The notes beneath the pieces were generated by a model. The model made no database searches and had not been told where the DNA came from. It saw only the letters and a program-made list of their open reading frames with translations. Below are positions 49,313 through 61,150 of a DNA stretch of 64,000 nucleotides, one piece after another. The DNA comes from Voacanga thouarsii. Taxonomy: Eukaryota > Streptophyta > Magnoliopsida > Gentianales > Apocynaceae. The translations under genes and the position numbers were made by a program. The DNA lies in contig JANUWF010002200.1 in the NCBI GenBank assembly GCA_026120185.1, forward strand, positions 3,904,001-3,968,000, given 5' to 3'. Position 1 is the stretch's first letter. Each line of letters begins with the position of its first letter.

Positions 49313-49807
49313 GAAGGAACCCGGTAGAGATTCGAGAACCATGTCTACTTGGCTCTCGGGGTCAATGACAGCCCCTAAGATTTCTGCCTCCTCGAAAGCA
49401 GCAATCATCTTGAACATATGCTCTCAGACTGATGTTCCCTCAGTCATCTTAGTGTTTATTATAATTCGAAGAGCCTCCTGCCTTGCGGGCCGGCTCTTGT
49501 CTGCGAACATAGGAGCCAATGATTGACTGATATCATATGCAGAAGCCATGTGCTCGTATTTTGACTGGAGCACATTAGACATGGAGGCTAACATATAGCA
49601 ATGTGCCATTTCGTCAGCCTTCTCAGCCTCTCGCTCTTTGGCGGTGGAACCTTCCCCGATAACAGGGCAGGTCTCATAAAGGACATACTTATACTCTTCG
49701 ACTGTGAGTATTATGTCCAAGTTCCTCTTCCAGTCCACATAGTTTGGACCCGTTAACTTATTCTCCCTGAGAATAACGACCAATGGATTAAAAGAACCTT
49801 CCACCAT
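49313..49807 (-). pseudogene. Copia family 1 gag, N-terminal part
   Basis: Starts at an ATG (49807-49805). The sequence LVVILRENKLTGPNYVDWKR, LDIILTVEEYKYVLYETCP and LQSKYEHMASAYDISQSLAP is the copia capsid (UBN2-type) domain. A single in-frame stop follows EGTSV (about 49424), after which the frame goes on (EHMFKMIAAFEEAEILGAV) to the solo LTR. Gag is broken by the stop and by the insertion. Confidence 0.9.
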
Positions 49808-51638
49808 TTTTGAAAATCGAAAAATAAAAGAAAGAATTTAGTTCGTGAAAACAAAATAAAATTTGTACACTGAAAATAATTTGGCTCTTAGGAAAACTGA
49901 CATAGCTTCTTAGGAAGATTAACAGTTCCCTAAGCTAAGTGTATTAACCGCCACAAATTAATTTCCCTTCTAGGTAATGGTCTAGAGGATAACTCCATCG
50001 AGGGGATGGCTGTTTCCTCTCATTTCCTATGGATATACCTTGCACTATAATCTCCAACGTGGGCTGGCCGATCATAGTTCATGCCTCGAGTTATTAATTA
50101 TATCCATCCATTAGATCTAGATCCTTGTGGTATCCCCATCCTATATGGGTTCACTCCCAGGGTGACGCGAGGGGACTCATGATCTCTAATGAGGATCGTG
50201 ATAGAAGCCGTGCGGCCATTGGAACCCCTCTTCCACTTAGTCTTTTAAAATAAAGATTTTCTGAAAAATATCCTTTTGAAATTTTCATTAAGTTTTTCCT
50301 TAATTAAAAATAAAATATCTAAATCCACTAAAATCTCTATGTCAAGGTTTATATCCTTTGAGAGATTTTTTCATGGACTAATTTTATTTAAGTTAAAACT
50401 TAATGATTTCTAAAAATTTTCAATTAAAACTTTCTAGAGACTTTGGTCTCAAGTTTATTTGACAAAACAATTTTTCCTAGTGCAAAATAAAACAAAATGG
50501 TTCTCTATTTTAATTTACAAAAATATTTAAATCTAATATATTTTCTATGTCAAGGATTAAATCCTTTGAGAAAATATCCAAGGATTAATTTTTGTACAAA
50601 TTAAGATAACCATTTAATTTTTTGAAGAAAAATGTTTTTCTTGTACAAAAAAGTTCCCAAAGACTTTGGTCTTTGAGAAAAAGCGCACATAGGTATACAA
50701 AAAATAGCATGCTAGAAAACAGTAAACGTTTTCATGCTTTTCTATTTTTAAATCTAAGTGCCCAAATAAAAGAATTAAACATATTAATTAATTAATTAAT
50801 TAATGGTCTTGTTTAATCCTAAAATTCCTTACTAATATTTTTCATGCAAATATATTCCAAGAATATAAACTATTGCAAAAATATTAACTTCGCCTGGTAT
50901 GGGACCCAAAACGGAAAAAGGGAAAAAAAATAAAAAATGAAATTGACTGGCGGTCCACTGCACTCGATGCACCGGATCCACGCCCAGCTGCATTGCGGTT
51001 CACCGCGGCCCTGGTGCACCGGCCACACTGGATCAGATGCAACCGCAACTCGTGCAGCCAATCCGCGCCCGCTTCTCCTCTGCTGCCGACCCGCACAAGA
51101 TCCGCGCATGGACCCGTTTCTGCCTCCTCGGTGCACCGCTAACCCGCGTGCAAAATTGAACTTCAATTGCAAACCAAATTTCAAATTGAATTTGGCTCAA
51201 TTTTTACGCAATCCGACTCGGCTCTAAGGCATGGAGGACGCGGCTCCTCTCACAGAAATCTCAGCTCGGCTCGGCTCGGCACGATCGGCGGCTTAAGAAC
51301 AGTTCTCCTTCTTCATTTTTTTTCCTTCTTCCGTGCAAAAATTGCAGAGCTTCTTCTGGTTCATCTTTTGCTTATTTCTTTGGCTTCTTTGGACATTTTT
51401 ACTTACAAAAACTCATCAAAAACAAAAACACAACCGCCTATACCCATTTAAATTGGGTTTACACGATCAAAACATCAAAGCCAAAATTTTTTACAGAGAG
51501 TCCTATGCTTCACTGTGAAGCGTACAATCAAGCTATCCCATACCAAAACAGCGAAGGATCATAGGTTTAACCACCAAACAATCATCTTCTCCATTTTTAT
51601 TAACTACCATGCTCCCTAAGTTGATCAAAGAACCAGTG
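49808..51638 (-). other. Long untranslated leader of the copia element, with a GC-rich island
   Basis: About 1.8 kb between the primer site and gag. Most is AT-rich. The stretch 50930-51140 is strikingly GC-rich, with repeated GGTGCACCG/GATGCACCGG words, and stands out from the whole element. Frames cross it, but none resembles a known protein. It could be captured host sequence or a structured leader. Confidence 0.5.
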
Positions 51639-51650
51639 GCTCTGATACCA
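51639..51650 (-). other. Primer binding site complementary to initiator tRNA-Met
   Basis: TGGTATCAGAGC on minus, three bases after the 5' LTR end (51654). It is the standard primer site of plant copia elements and fixes the strand and LTR edge. Confidence 0.93.
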
Positions 51651-51653
51651 CTT

Positions 51654-53702
51654 TGAAGGGAAGAAAAACAGGGGAGCATGCTTCATGGGAAAAAAAAACA
51701 GAGAGAAAAAAAAACACAAGCCTTAATGGCCGCACGGAAGCGTTAAGATCATACCTTTGCGTGCTTTAAACCTACTAGGTTGAGTAGGAGTGGATTGAAC
51801 GACAGGAATAGCTTCGCCTTGCCCACTTGAAGAAGCTTTTGGTTGAAATCCCACTAACCTCCTACTTCGCCTTGTTTGCATGAACGCCAAGCTTTTCAAC
51901 TCTCAGAATATGCCACTGCCCAACTTCTTGTTGGTGAACACTAAAGTGAAGAAGAATGGTCTCTAATCTCCTTGATTCTCTCGCTATTGATTAGCAAAGA
52001 ACTAAGAACAAGAGGAAGCAAACTCACGAGAGAGAGAGAGCTGTGTGAACAGAAACGTGAGAGAGAGTTTTTTTGTGTGCTAGAGAGAAAAAATGGGGAA
52101 AATAATAGGGTTTTCTCTATACAAGAGTCTTGTTTATTGTTAGCCAAAACTAGATCTCCAATTATTTGATAAACATATCCCCCGAGATATCATATTTCAA
52201 ACACCCGGATGTTATTCAGAGAATAAGTTTGGCTTAACCCTAAACTCATCTAAACCGTATCTGGAAAAAATTCTACGGTCCAAGCTATCGGGCCGAAATA
52301 ATATTTATTATTTTTCTTGGACCCAAAAGGCCAAAAATAATAAATATTAATTATTTATTTCCTGAGCTTATATAAATAACCTAATAAATAATTAATGAGC
52401 CCAAATGAACCAAAATAATTAATCTTTAATTATTTATTTCTTGGGCTTATATAAATAACCTAATAAATAATTAAGCATTAATTATTTTCCCTTAGTTTAA
52501 GCCCAGGTTAATTTCCTAATTATTCAAACTGGACCTAGGCCCTAAATAATTAATTAACCAATTAAACTAGATAATTAATTTCTCTCAACTCTTATTTTTT
52601 ATTTTATTTATTTTATTCCAGTTTAATAATAAATTAGACATCCCAAATAAAATAAAATAAAGTAAAATCCTCTTGAACTGAGACCAATTCCTCAACCCAA
52701 AATTAATTAGGACTTACGGGCTATTCCGAGGACCAAAAAGACATATCGCCTTGGCTGCTAAAATGACCAAAATACCCCTACTATATAAATTGCTGTATTT
52801 TACATTTTAAATATTTCCTAATATCAGCATAAGGAAATATTGACCCCAAGGACAATGCTGCATTAGCAAAGTCTCTGACCTACATGTGAAATGACTAAAA
52901 TATCCCTCTACACATCGCCGTACATTTAGAGAGGAAGAAGTGTACTAACACCCCTCTAAATGATATCTACCATCCTTAGACTTCTAGTCCAATGATCCAC
53001 GACTTCCTGGGGTGTTTCCACTTTCCAAGGGAGCTACCCTAAAGCAAACATCCGAATCATGTTTCCCAGGGCCCTGGACATTTTAGACCATTCGGACAAC
53101 CACAAGGGGCGATATAGTGTAAAAACTATCTTGTACAAGTCTGTCTTAACTAACTAGTCACATATACTCAATACACAAGTATATTAGTTCTACTATAGAA
53201 CCTCAACTATAGCATATCAAAGCATATACTTCTAGCTTCGTCAGACCACCAACTCATACTCAAGTCGTAGAGCATTAGTCTACGCTGTAGCGGTAGTAGT
53301 CTAGATTTCTATCATATAGTACTTTTAGAAACCACTACTACAGGTCCTGTCCTACATATTCGAAATACGCTTATGTCATGAAGTGAGTGGACTACTCACT
53401 GGCTAAAGGTAAGCTATTCCCCATTTGGAATTCATAACATAATAACCTAAACATGATGAGATTTCCATTCTCATCAATAGGTTAAGGACAAATGTTTATG
53501 TGTTAAATAACCAATGATCATACCTTATTGTGAAAGACCACCATTCACATGAATCACTTATTTAAACACAATGGGTCTGTTCCAAATGAAATTGTGCACA
53601 AACAAAAAGTAAATTCATAAAAAAAAATTTAAAATAAATTATTTTATTAAAATATTCGATTTTACATCAGAAACCTAGTCTAAGAGGGTATACAATCCAA
53701 CA
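51654..53702 (-). repeat. 5' LTR of copia family 1 element
   Basis: 2049 bp, TGAAGGG to ATCCAACA on plus. The right edge meets TTGCT, the partner of CTGCT at 41815-41819. It differs from the 3' LTR at scattered positions, so the insertion is not very recent. Confidence 0.93.
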
Positions 53703-54862
53703 TTGCTACCTGTCGCCATTCCACTAGCTTCATTTTCTATTTCTTGAGAAGTATTAATAGGAATCCACCCAAGTATTATGCCAAAGCTAAAGAAGGGAGA
53801 TGGAGATTCAAATCATATTCTATGGTGCCAAGAAAGAGTTTAGAGAGAGTTTAGAGTGTTGAAAGAGAAAGTGGTTAGAGAGAGAACCTCTCAACTCCCC
53901 TTGGAGCACCCTTGGCATTTCGCACTATTGTCTACTTTCATTAACCTTAAATGGCCTCTTGCAATTGCTCACCCGGTTAGTATTTAGTTCTTCTTCATCT
54001 TACATCTAATCTGGTTTTTGCATCGTGTTTGGTTACTGTTTTCATGCGTGTTTTCTACTCACCTGACACCTATATTTTTTGCTTAGTCGCTAGTCATTCT
54101 TGTTGCGGTTTTTGTTGTTAACCTAGTTGTTTTATCAGTGGTGGGTGAGTTCAATTATTATTAGTTATTGTATGTTGGTTAGACAACCGATGTCTTTATT
54201 AAGCTGTCTGCCATTAATACATGTTGTCTGCTCTATGTTGGCTAATGTCGGAAGTTGAGTTGGTTTGTTGTTTCTTATGTTGTTGTTGAGCTCGGCTATG
54301 GTCCCTGTCGTTCTTCGATTCCGCTATTGCACTTTTTTTATTTTTTTTCTTACCCTTCATGCTCTTCATTGTGACCTACTGTTCATCTTCTTTAACTGAG
54401 CTCCTACTCGTGTTCTTAGTTTTGTTCATCAGTCGTACCATTTAATCTGTAAAAACCACCGTTGATTCTCCAAAACCAATTTATTGTCCCAGAATTTTGG
54501 GGTCCATTCATCTGAGTGGGCCTATAGCCTGATAATTTTTCAAATTCAAATTTTAAACCTCTAAACCCCCTACCTAATCCTACCAAGCCGACATTCTCTT
54601 TGTCTCGGGTCACACCCCCGCCTATATGTGCTTTTGCCCGAACTGGCCTGATGGGCTAAAAGCCTAACTTGCTCTATTGGGCTACCTGGGCCAACTCTTA
54701 GCTCGTTAGTATTTTTTGCCCTAGAGCACTGTAAGCTTAGCTTGTTTGTATTTTTAGGCAAGACCTGTCCCAGCCCGTGCATAGCCCATTCGTCTTGAGC
54801 ATAGTGGCCTACTGTTGCTTAGGCCTTCTCTTATCAACCTGGGTTTATCTCAAGATATCCTC

Positions 54863-55910
54863 ATGGCCAAACTCAAGAAGAAATGGCTAGCCCCTAAGGC
54901 CATTTCATCTAAGGCCTTTTCCTCCAATTCCTTAACCTCTCCCCACATCCCAAACACTGTCTAGCCCATTACTGCTGAAACCCAGACCCAAGCTCCCCTA
55001 GCAGTCTCTCCAGAGGACACTCCTCCTTCTGTGCCTATTGAACCTCAGGCTGTTCCTACACCCACTCCAATATCCCTAGAGTCTTTAGCTTCTTTCATAC
55101 TAGAGACTATTCCTATGCATAGGGAACCAGATACGACACCTGATGGTGGCAAGCAGGAGGATGGGAAAAAGATGTGGGCAAACATTGTTAAAGGGAACCG
55201 TAAACTAGGTAATAGCATGCCACTGCTCCATATCCCGCAGATAGGGGAATATATAGACATTGGTGAAATTGACTTTAAGGACGTTGAGCTCAAATTGGGT
55301 TTCTGCTTGGTTGGCATGTTTGCTGGGCATTTTCTTAGTCCAAGAGCTGTCACGAAAATGAGGAAGCAGTGCTCAGTCCCATCTACGGTGTATCCACATT
55401 CCTTCGCCTGAATAAGATTTCAGTTCAATCAGATGAGGATCGGCAGTCTGTCCTAAGAGGAGGCCCCTACTCAGTCTATGGCCACTCTTCATGCCTAAAA
55501 GCATGCCAAGGGAGTTTAACTTCTCCTTAGATGACCTTAGTGTCATGCCCTTTTGGGTCACCTTCTCAGCCCTCTTTTTGGGTTGTTGGAATAGGCTAGC
55601 ACTTAGCAAAATTGCATCTGGAGTTGGAAAGCCAGTCATGACTGACATGCTTATCGCTTGATTGGAAAGACTTTTCTATGCCCGTGTTCTGGTTAAAGTC
55701 GATGTTACAAAGCGTTTGGTTAAGTTGGTTCTCATTTGGTTACCTTTAGGAAAGATTAAACAGTATCTAGTCCGCTTTGAGTTCGAATCAACCTATTGCT
55801 CAAAATGTTACAAATTTGGCCACCTGGTTAACAATTGCATGGGGCAAACAATGCAGAATCGACATGTAATATTCTGTAAACAGGAAGGTCGAGGCCCTAA
55901 TTCCCCTTAA
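54863..55910 (+). pseudogene. LINE ORF1 (DUF4283-like, CCHC zinc knuckle)
   Basis: From an ATG at 54863 (MAKLKKKWLAPKA) the frame meets a stop at about 54962, then continues MWANIVKGNRKLG, IDFKDVELKLGF and CLVGMFAGHFLSPRAV, as in the DUF4283 domain of plant LINE ORF1 proteins. After frame changes, 55662-55910 has a CX2CX4HX4C knuckle (CSKCYKFGHLVNNC, 55797-55838). ORF1 proteins bind LINE RNA. At least three disruptions. Confidence 0.75.
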
Positions 55911-56439
55911 TCACCGAAAAAGCCTAGACGGGATGCTTCTGCCCAGCCCGAGAAGGAGAAAACAATGGTTGACAAGGGCAAGGCCCCTATGTGTGACAAT
56001 GCACCAGCTTAGGTGACTACACAACCTCCACATGCACAGGGAGGAGATTCAACTAGCAAGGCTGGTGACATGTTGTTGAGCATAGCTATGCCAGGGGAAA
56101 ACGAAGCTCTGGCTACCCGTCAGCAGAACCAGGGCTGTAGGCATGATTCGAGAAGTGCCAGGGGCAGATCGAAGCATGGTAGAGGTTGATCGATGGGCAA
56201 AAACTGGGGATGTGCACATAGTTACTCACAACCCCGTGGATAACCACTCGGGTCTCAAAGCAACAATGCAACACTGACTTTGCCCTCTAGGGAAATCACG
56301 GTTCGACTACCTATTGCTGTGATAAAAGCAGGGGAAGCAACTATGCAAGCAACAAGGTTCTTTCGCACTGCTTAGAATAAATATACCAAAGGAAATACTG
56401 GCCTGGTTGGTGCCCCGATGGTACTATTACCACCCCAAT

Positions 56440-59400
56440 GATTATCGATTCTTAGAATATAAAAGGGTTCTATGAGACCCTCAAATAACATGGTGTGAAG
56501 GAATTTATCTATAAGCATTGTGTTGATGTTTTTGGAGTTTTGGAAACAAAGCTGACTACTGAAGGACTGCAGAATGTACAACGGTTTCAATTCCCTGGTT
56601 GGTTGACTATTCACAACTTCGACTTAGGGGATGAGGGCTAAATCTTAGTTCTGTGGGATAGTTCTAAAGTGGACCTTCAAGTACTCTCCTCGTCCACTCA
56701 AGTCATTTCATGTCTAATTACTAATAAGACTACTCATCTTACAGTATGCTTCTCCTTTGTCTATGCTTATAACATAATAATTGCTTGCCGTCCTTTGTGG
56801 TGTGAATTGGTGCAATTGGCTTCACAGATGACTGATCTATGGATTCTGTTGGGGGACTTTAATACGTACTCACTTCTCTTGGAAAAACTAAATGGTGCTT
56901 TGTTGTCAAATTACGAACTAAAAGACTTTGCAACCCTATGTCGGGACCTCGAGTTCATTGATCTCCTCTCTTCTTGCCCAGCCTATACTTGGACGAACTC
57001 TCATGTATGGTCTAAGCTGGATCGCATAATAGGGAATGCCCAGTGGTTCAATTCTCATACCCAGGCCACAGCGCAGTTCTTCCTGCTATTGCTAATCTCT
57101 GACCACTCTCTATGCTTGTGGATGCTCTTGCACTAGGCATTCCCAAGTATGTTACAACCTTTTCACTTTTTTAATATGTAGGCAGATGATAGTAATTTTT
57201 AGGACTTGGTAGCTCGCCAATAGCCCCAGGATGTCACGGGTCATAACCAATTCATTTTCTGCCAGTGCCTCAAACATCTAAAGAGGCATCTTTGGACCCT
57301 AAACGCTAGAGAGTTTTCTTATATATCACAACGGGTTCAGGCAACCAATTGTGACGTGGAACAACTACACAGCACTAGGTGCAACTAAATGATCCTAATA
57401 TTTCTGACCACCTCAAATAGGCCAATAAGGAAGTATGGTGCCTAGCAGAAGCCGAACTTAAGTTCTATCAACAACTTGGTTAATCTAACTATATTGCTAA
57501 GACGGACCGATGCACTAAATATTTTCATGACATGGTGAACCGTAACAGGAAGAAACATTTTCTTACCCCAGTGGTCAAATCGGATGGATCAAGAACTTAC
57601 AATCGAGAGGAAGTAGTGACGGAGTTTGTTGAGTATTTCACCAACTTGCTGGGTGCATCCTAACAGTGTGGTAAGCTCGGTCAGGATATGGTTTGAGCTA
57701 GACCTTTTGTCCTCAATAGTAAACTAGAGGATCTGGTATCTACAGTTATGGACAAAGAGATTATAACCACACTATGAGACATTGGAGACTGTAAGGCACT
57801 AGGACTCGACGGATATTCAACATTTTTTTTCAAGAAGGCTTGGGCTACAGTGGGAAACGATGTGCTGCAAGCCAGTCATGAGTCCTTCAGGACCGACAAA
57901 CTTCTTAAGCAACTCAATCATTCACTTATATCCCTCATCCCCAAGTCTACAAACGTGGATGGGGTGGGTGACTAAAGACTAATCTCTTGCTGCAATATGG
58001 TATAAAAAGTGATATCTAAGGTCATTGCTGATCTACTACGGGCAGTACTGCCGGATCTTGTTAACCCAGTACAATCAATTTTTATGGAGGAATGTCTAAT
58101 GGCAAATAATATTTTCTTAGTTCAGGAGCTAATGCGCACATACAGTTGGAAGAGGGTTTCGCCCAAATGCACAATTAAGGTAGATTTTTGCAGAGCCTAT
58201 GACTCAATCGATTGGTCTTTCTTCCTCAACTTGCTGACTGAACTAGGATTTCCTGATAAGTTCATTCAATGGATCTCTCAATGTGTCACAACTCCTTTAT
58301 ATTCAGTGGCTATCAATGGCAAGATTCACTATTTCTTTCGGAGACAACAAGGTCTAAGGCAAGGTTACCCTATTTCGCCTTTGCTAATTGTTCTATGTAT
58401 AGAATACTTCTCCCAAATGGTTAAGATTGCAATTCTAGGCACGACTTTTAGTTATCACCCCAAGTGTGATCGACTGGCTATCACCCACTTGGCCTTTGCG
58501 GATGATCTAAGACTTTTCTCTAGGGGAGACTCTACCTCAATTAATATCTTTCTCCAATGTCTCGAGGAATTCAAAGCCTGTTTTGGTATGCAAATCAACA
58601 AACAAAAATCTCATATCTACTTAGCTGGTTTATCGTATTTGGATCAGCAGCACTTGGCAAGCTTCTTGGGGCATTCCTCTAGGTACATTCCCTTTTCGTT
58701 ACTTGGGAGTTCCTATTATGTTTGGCAAGGTCAAGCTCACCAATTATTGGCCTCTACTAGACAAGATTGGGTCTTACATTGGTCGTTGGATTGCCCGCTC
58801 ACTCTTTTACGCAAGAAGGGTCTAACTAATCCAGGCAGTCCTCTAAGGGGTGGATTGCTTTTGGCTGTCTATTCTACCTATTCCTTTGGGAGTTATTAAT
58901 CAATTAAATAGGATGGCACACAACTTCTTCTGGGACTCTAAAAACTCTTTAGTGGCCTGGACGAACTTGTGTGTCCCCCAATAAAAAGGAGGCTTGGGAC
59001 TAAAAAACCTCAAGATTTAGAACTATGTATTGCTAGCTCGAGTTCTCTGCAATGTTCAATTTGAGAAACAATCCCTGTGGGTTCAGTGGATATCGCACTA
59101 TTATATGAACGAGCATTCTATTTGGGACCTATAGTAGTACTGAGACCAGTCCCCATTACTCTGACAGATTTTATATATTCAGGACACCATTTTAGCCAAG
59201 GAACACACTGCCCAATAGGCTACAACCCATTTGTAGTCTTGGACTATAGGACTCAAACTCTGTACATAGCGTGCATATGAGTATTTTTGGAACAAGCAGC
59301 TAGCTATATCTTGGGCAACAATGATTTAGAAATAGGGATTCACTCCAAAACATTCATTTGTAGTCTGGCTATACCTCAAAGGTTGCCTAAAGACAAAAGA

Positions 59401-59524
59401 TTCATTACCGTTCACAATTGACGACCCATCCTGCCCGCTGTGCAGAATGGCTAGGGAGACGGTGAAGCATCTATTCTTTGCTTGTCCAGTCTCACAAGCC
59501 ATTTGGGCAGACATAAGAGCTTGG
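56440..59524 (+). pseudogene. LINE ORF2 (endonuclease, reverse transcriptase, zf-RVT)
   Basis: The apurinic endonuclease domain (about 56440-57130) shows NIKGFYETLK, VFGVLETKL, WILLGDFNTY, LDRII and ISDHSL. The RT domain (about 57790-58899) shows LDGYSTFFFKKAW, VISKVIADLL, IKVDFCRAYDSIDW, GLRQGYPISPLL and the active site AFADDLRLF (58492-58515). The zinc segment near 59400-59515 shows CPLCRMARETVKHLFFACPV. Known plant L1 ORF2 proteins have this order. Stops and frame shifts are frequent between domains; the protein is truncated by the following LTR. Confidence 0.85.
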
Positions 59525-59894
59525 TGTTGGAATGTATGCCTTCTAAACTAGATTTCTGATGTAATTATCAAATTTATGAATAAAATGATTTATTCTCAAA
59601 ATTTATTTATAAATTTACATTTTATTTGTGTATGATATACGTTTGGAAAGGACCCATTGTGTTTAAATAAATGATCCATATGAATGGTGGTCTTTCACAA
59701 TAAGGTATAGATCACGGGTTACTTAACACATAAACATTTGTTCTTAACCGATTGGTGAGAATGAGAATCTCATCATGTTTAGGTTATTGTATTATGAATT
59801 CCAAATGGGGAATGACTTACATTTAGCCAGTGGGTAGTCTACTCAATTTATAGTATGAGTGTATTTCGAATACATAGAACATGACCTGTAGTAG
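59525..59894 (+). mobile_element. Copia family 1-like LTR fragment, plus orientation
   Basis: Starts TGTTGGAATGTATG and follows the first ~370 nt of the family 1 LTR read in its own sense (compare minus strand 53702 down to about 53333). It is in the opposite orientation to all other copies here. It stops at GACCTGTAGTAG, where the next LTR begins. Confidence 0.8.
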
Positions 59895-60690
59895 TGAAGG
59901 ACGAAAATGGCAAAAATGATGAAACCAAAAGCATTCTTATACAACGAAAAAAATTTACCTCTGTGTTTGAATGACCTTATTGGCATTGAAGAAGATATTT
60001 GAACTAGGATGCTTGAAGCCATTGGATCACATCTTTGTAAACGTCATCTTCGTCTCATTCACGCGAAGCTTTTGAGCTTCGGGAATGACGCCTTTTCTTC
60101 CTTAGCTAATGAAAGCTTACTGTGAATTGGGTTTGCTATTCCTTAGCCTGTGAAAGCTTCACAGACTTCATCCTTTTCTTCATATTGGTCTTGATTCCCT
60201 TTTCTTTCAATTCATGCAAATCATTACCAAGAGAGACTAAGAGAGTCAAACAAAAAGCCCCATGCTTTTGTTATCTCTCACGCAAAGCAACACGGAATCC
60301 ATCCAGTGCTGTTTTTTTTATTATTTAATTAATTAATTTAATTTTTTAGTTTTATTTTACCCTTGGTCTTATTTATTGGGCCAAATAAAATTATTTACTC
60401 TTGGATTTAAACACTCATAAATAATAAGTCTCAAATATTTATTTCCTGGGTTTCATAAAATCACCCAATAAATAATTAACAAATCTAAATAGTCCAATAT
60501 AAAATATCAAGCCTTTTATTTAGTTTATACCTAGATTAATTTTTTATTTATTCAATTTAGGCATTGGGCCTTGAATAATTAATTAACCAATTAAACTAGA
60601 AAAAATATATACTCTATCTCTTGGGTCTTTTATTTTATTTTAGTCCAATAATAAATATATACTATTTAAATAAAATAAAATAAAACCCAT
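59895..60690 (-). mobile_element. Copia family 1-like LTR, U5-side part, minus orientation
   Basis: Starts TGAAGGACGAAAATGG, like the TGAAGGG edge of the other LTRs, and shares later blocks (GCGAAGCTTTTGAGCTTC; AATATTTATTTCCTGGGTTT; CCCAATAAATAATTAA; AATAAAATAAAATAAAA). It is more diverged than the other copies. The U3-side half is missing; it joins pol sequence near 60697. Confidence 0.65.
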
Positions 60691-60696
60691 AATTAT

Positions 60697-61150
60697 CAAA
60701 ACCTCCTTGGCTCTATCCGCCTTAAGGTTAAATGACCTTTTAGTTATCTTTCCCATTAGGCAAGATTCACATTGAGGCAATTTTCCAAACTCAATGAGCC
60801 CAAAGGCCCATCATGGATTAACTTCTGAATCCTGGTTGAGTTGATATGACCCCACTTTAGATGCCAAAGATAAGAGTCATTGACATTGGTCTTTCTCTTC
60901 CTTGTTAAAGGTTCCAATTGAGCGTTATTTAATTGATTGTTAATAGGGTTTAAGAAAAATAAATTTCCATACATGTGTCCAATACATAAAATTTCTAAAT
61001 CTCTACTGATAGAAATATCAGAATGAAAAGATACAGAATATCCTTGATTTATTAGTTTTGCAACCAAAATTAAATTTTGTTGAAATCAAGGTACATATAA
61101 AATATCTTTCAAAACCACTATTCTATTACAATAAAAAATAAGATCCAGCT
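60697..61150 (-). pseudogene. Copia family 1 pol fragment (GAG-pre-integrase region)
   Basis: Corresponds closely to 46341-46800. The minus frame 61067-60756 reads VAKLINQGYSVSFHSDISIS, MYGNLFFLNPINNQ, WHLKWGHINSTRIQKLI and HDGPLGSL. It is the pol middle of a second family 1 copy, joined by deletion to its LTR on the left and cut by the second copia family at 61151. Confidence 0.88.

Larger units (their letters stand above)
41820..53702 (-). mobile_element. Ty1/copia LTR retrotransposon, family 1, 11,883 bp with nested solo LTR
   Basis: Two LTRs (41820-43866 and 51654-53702) bracket gag, protease, integrase, RT and RNase H in copia order on minus. The element has a tRNA-iMet primer site (51639-51650) and a polypurine tract (43867-43880). 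The flanks are CTGCT (41815-41819) and TTGCT (53703-53707), a 5-bp target duplication with one change. Without the nested LTR and its extra duplication the element was 9843 bp. It sits inside the MULE. All coding parts carry stops or frame shifts. Confidence 0.93.
37480..53835 (-). mobile_element. Mutator-like element with plant mobile domain, split by a copia element
   Basis: Minus-strand MULE coding for a transposase followed by a plant mobile domain. The copia element at 41820-53702 interrupts its N-terminal coding part. On the right flank (53703-53800, minus) the frame WIPINTSQEIENEASGMATG leads up to the junction; on the left it goes on as MDLWSKSHNNLRVSMWFRNN. Outer limits (about 37480 and 53835) are approximate; I could not find the terminal inverted repeats. 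Confidence 0.6.
53836..59524 (+). mobile_element. L1-type LINE, decayed, 3' end cut by an LTR
   Basis: Plus-strand ORF1 with a zinc knuckle and ORF2 with endonuclease, RT and a C-terminal zinc segment, in plant L1 order. The 5' edge is uncertain; I place it after the MULE flank, near AGAGTTTAGAGAGAG (53830-53850). The zf-RVT segment ends abruptly at 59524, where an LTR begins. No 3' tail or target duplication is visible. Confidence 0.75.

Noticed and set aside
50870..51227. Frames of about 100 codons on both strands in GC-rich sequence
   Set aside because: GC-rich DNA has few stops. Neither frame looks like a known protein, and both lie in a retrotransposon leader.
51639..51650. tRNA-like sequence
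   Set aside because: Only the 12-nt complement of the tRNA-iMet 3' end is present; it is a primer binding site, not a tRNA gene.
54416..54782. Two minus-strand frames before LINE ORF1
   Set aside because: They lie antisense in the LINE leader, overlap each other and resemble nothing known.
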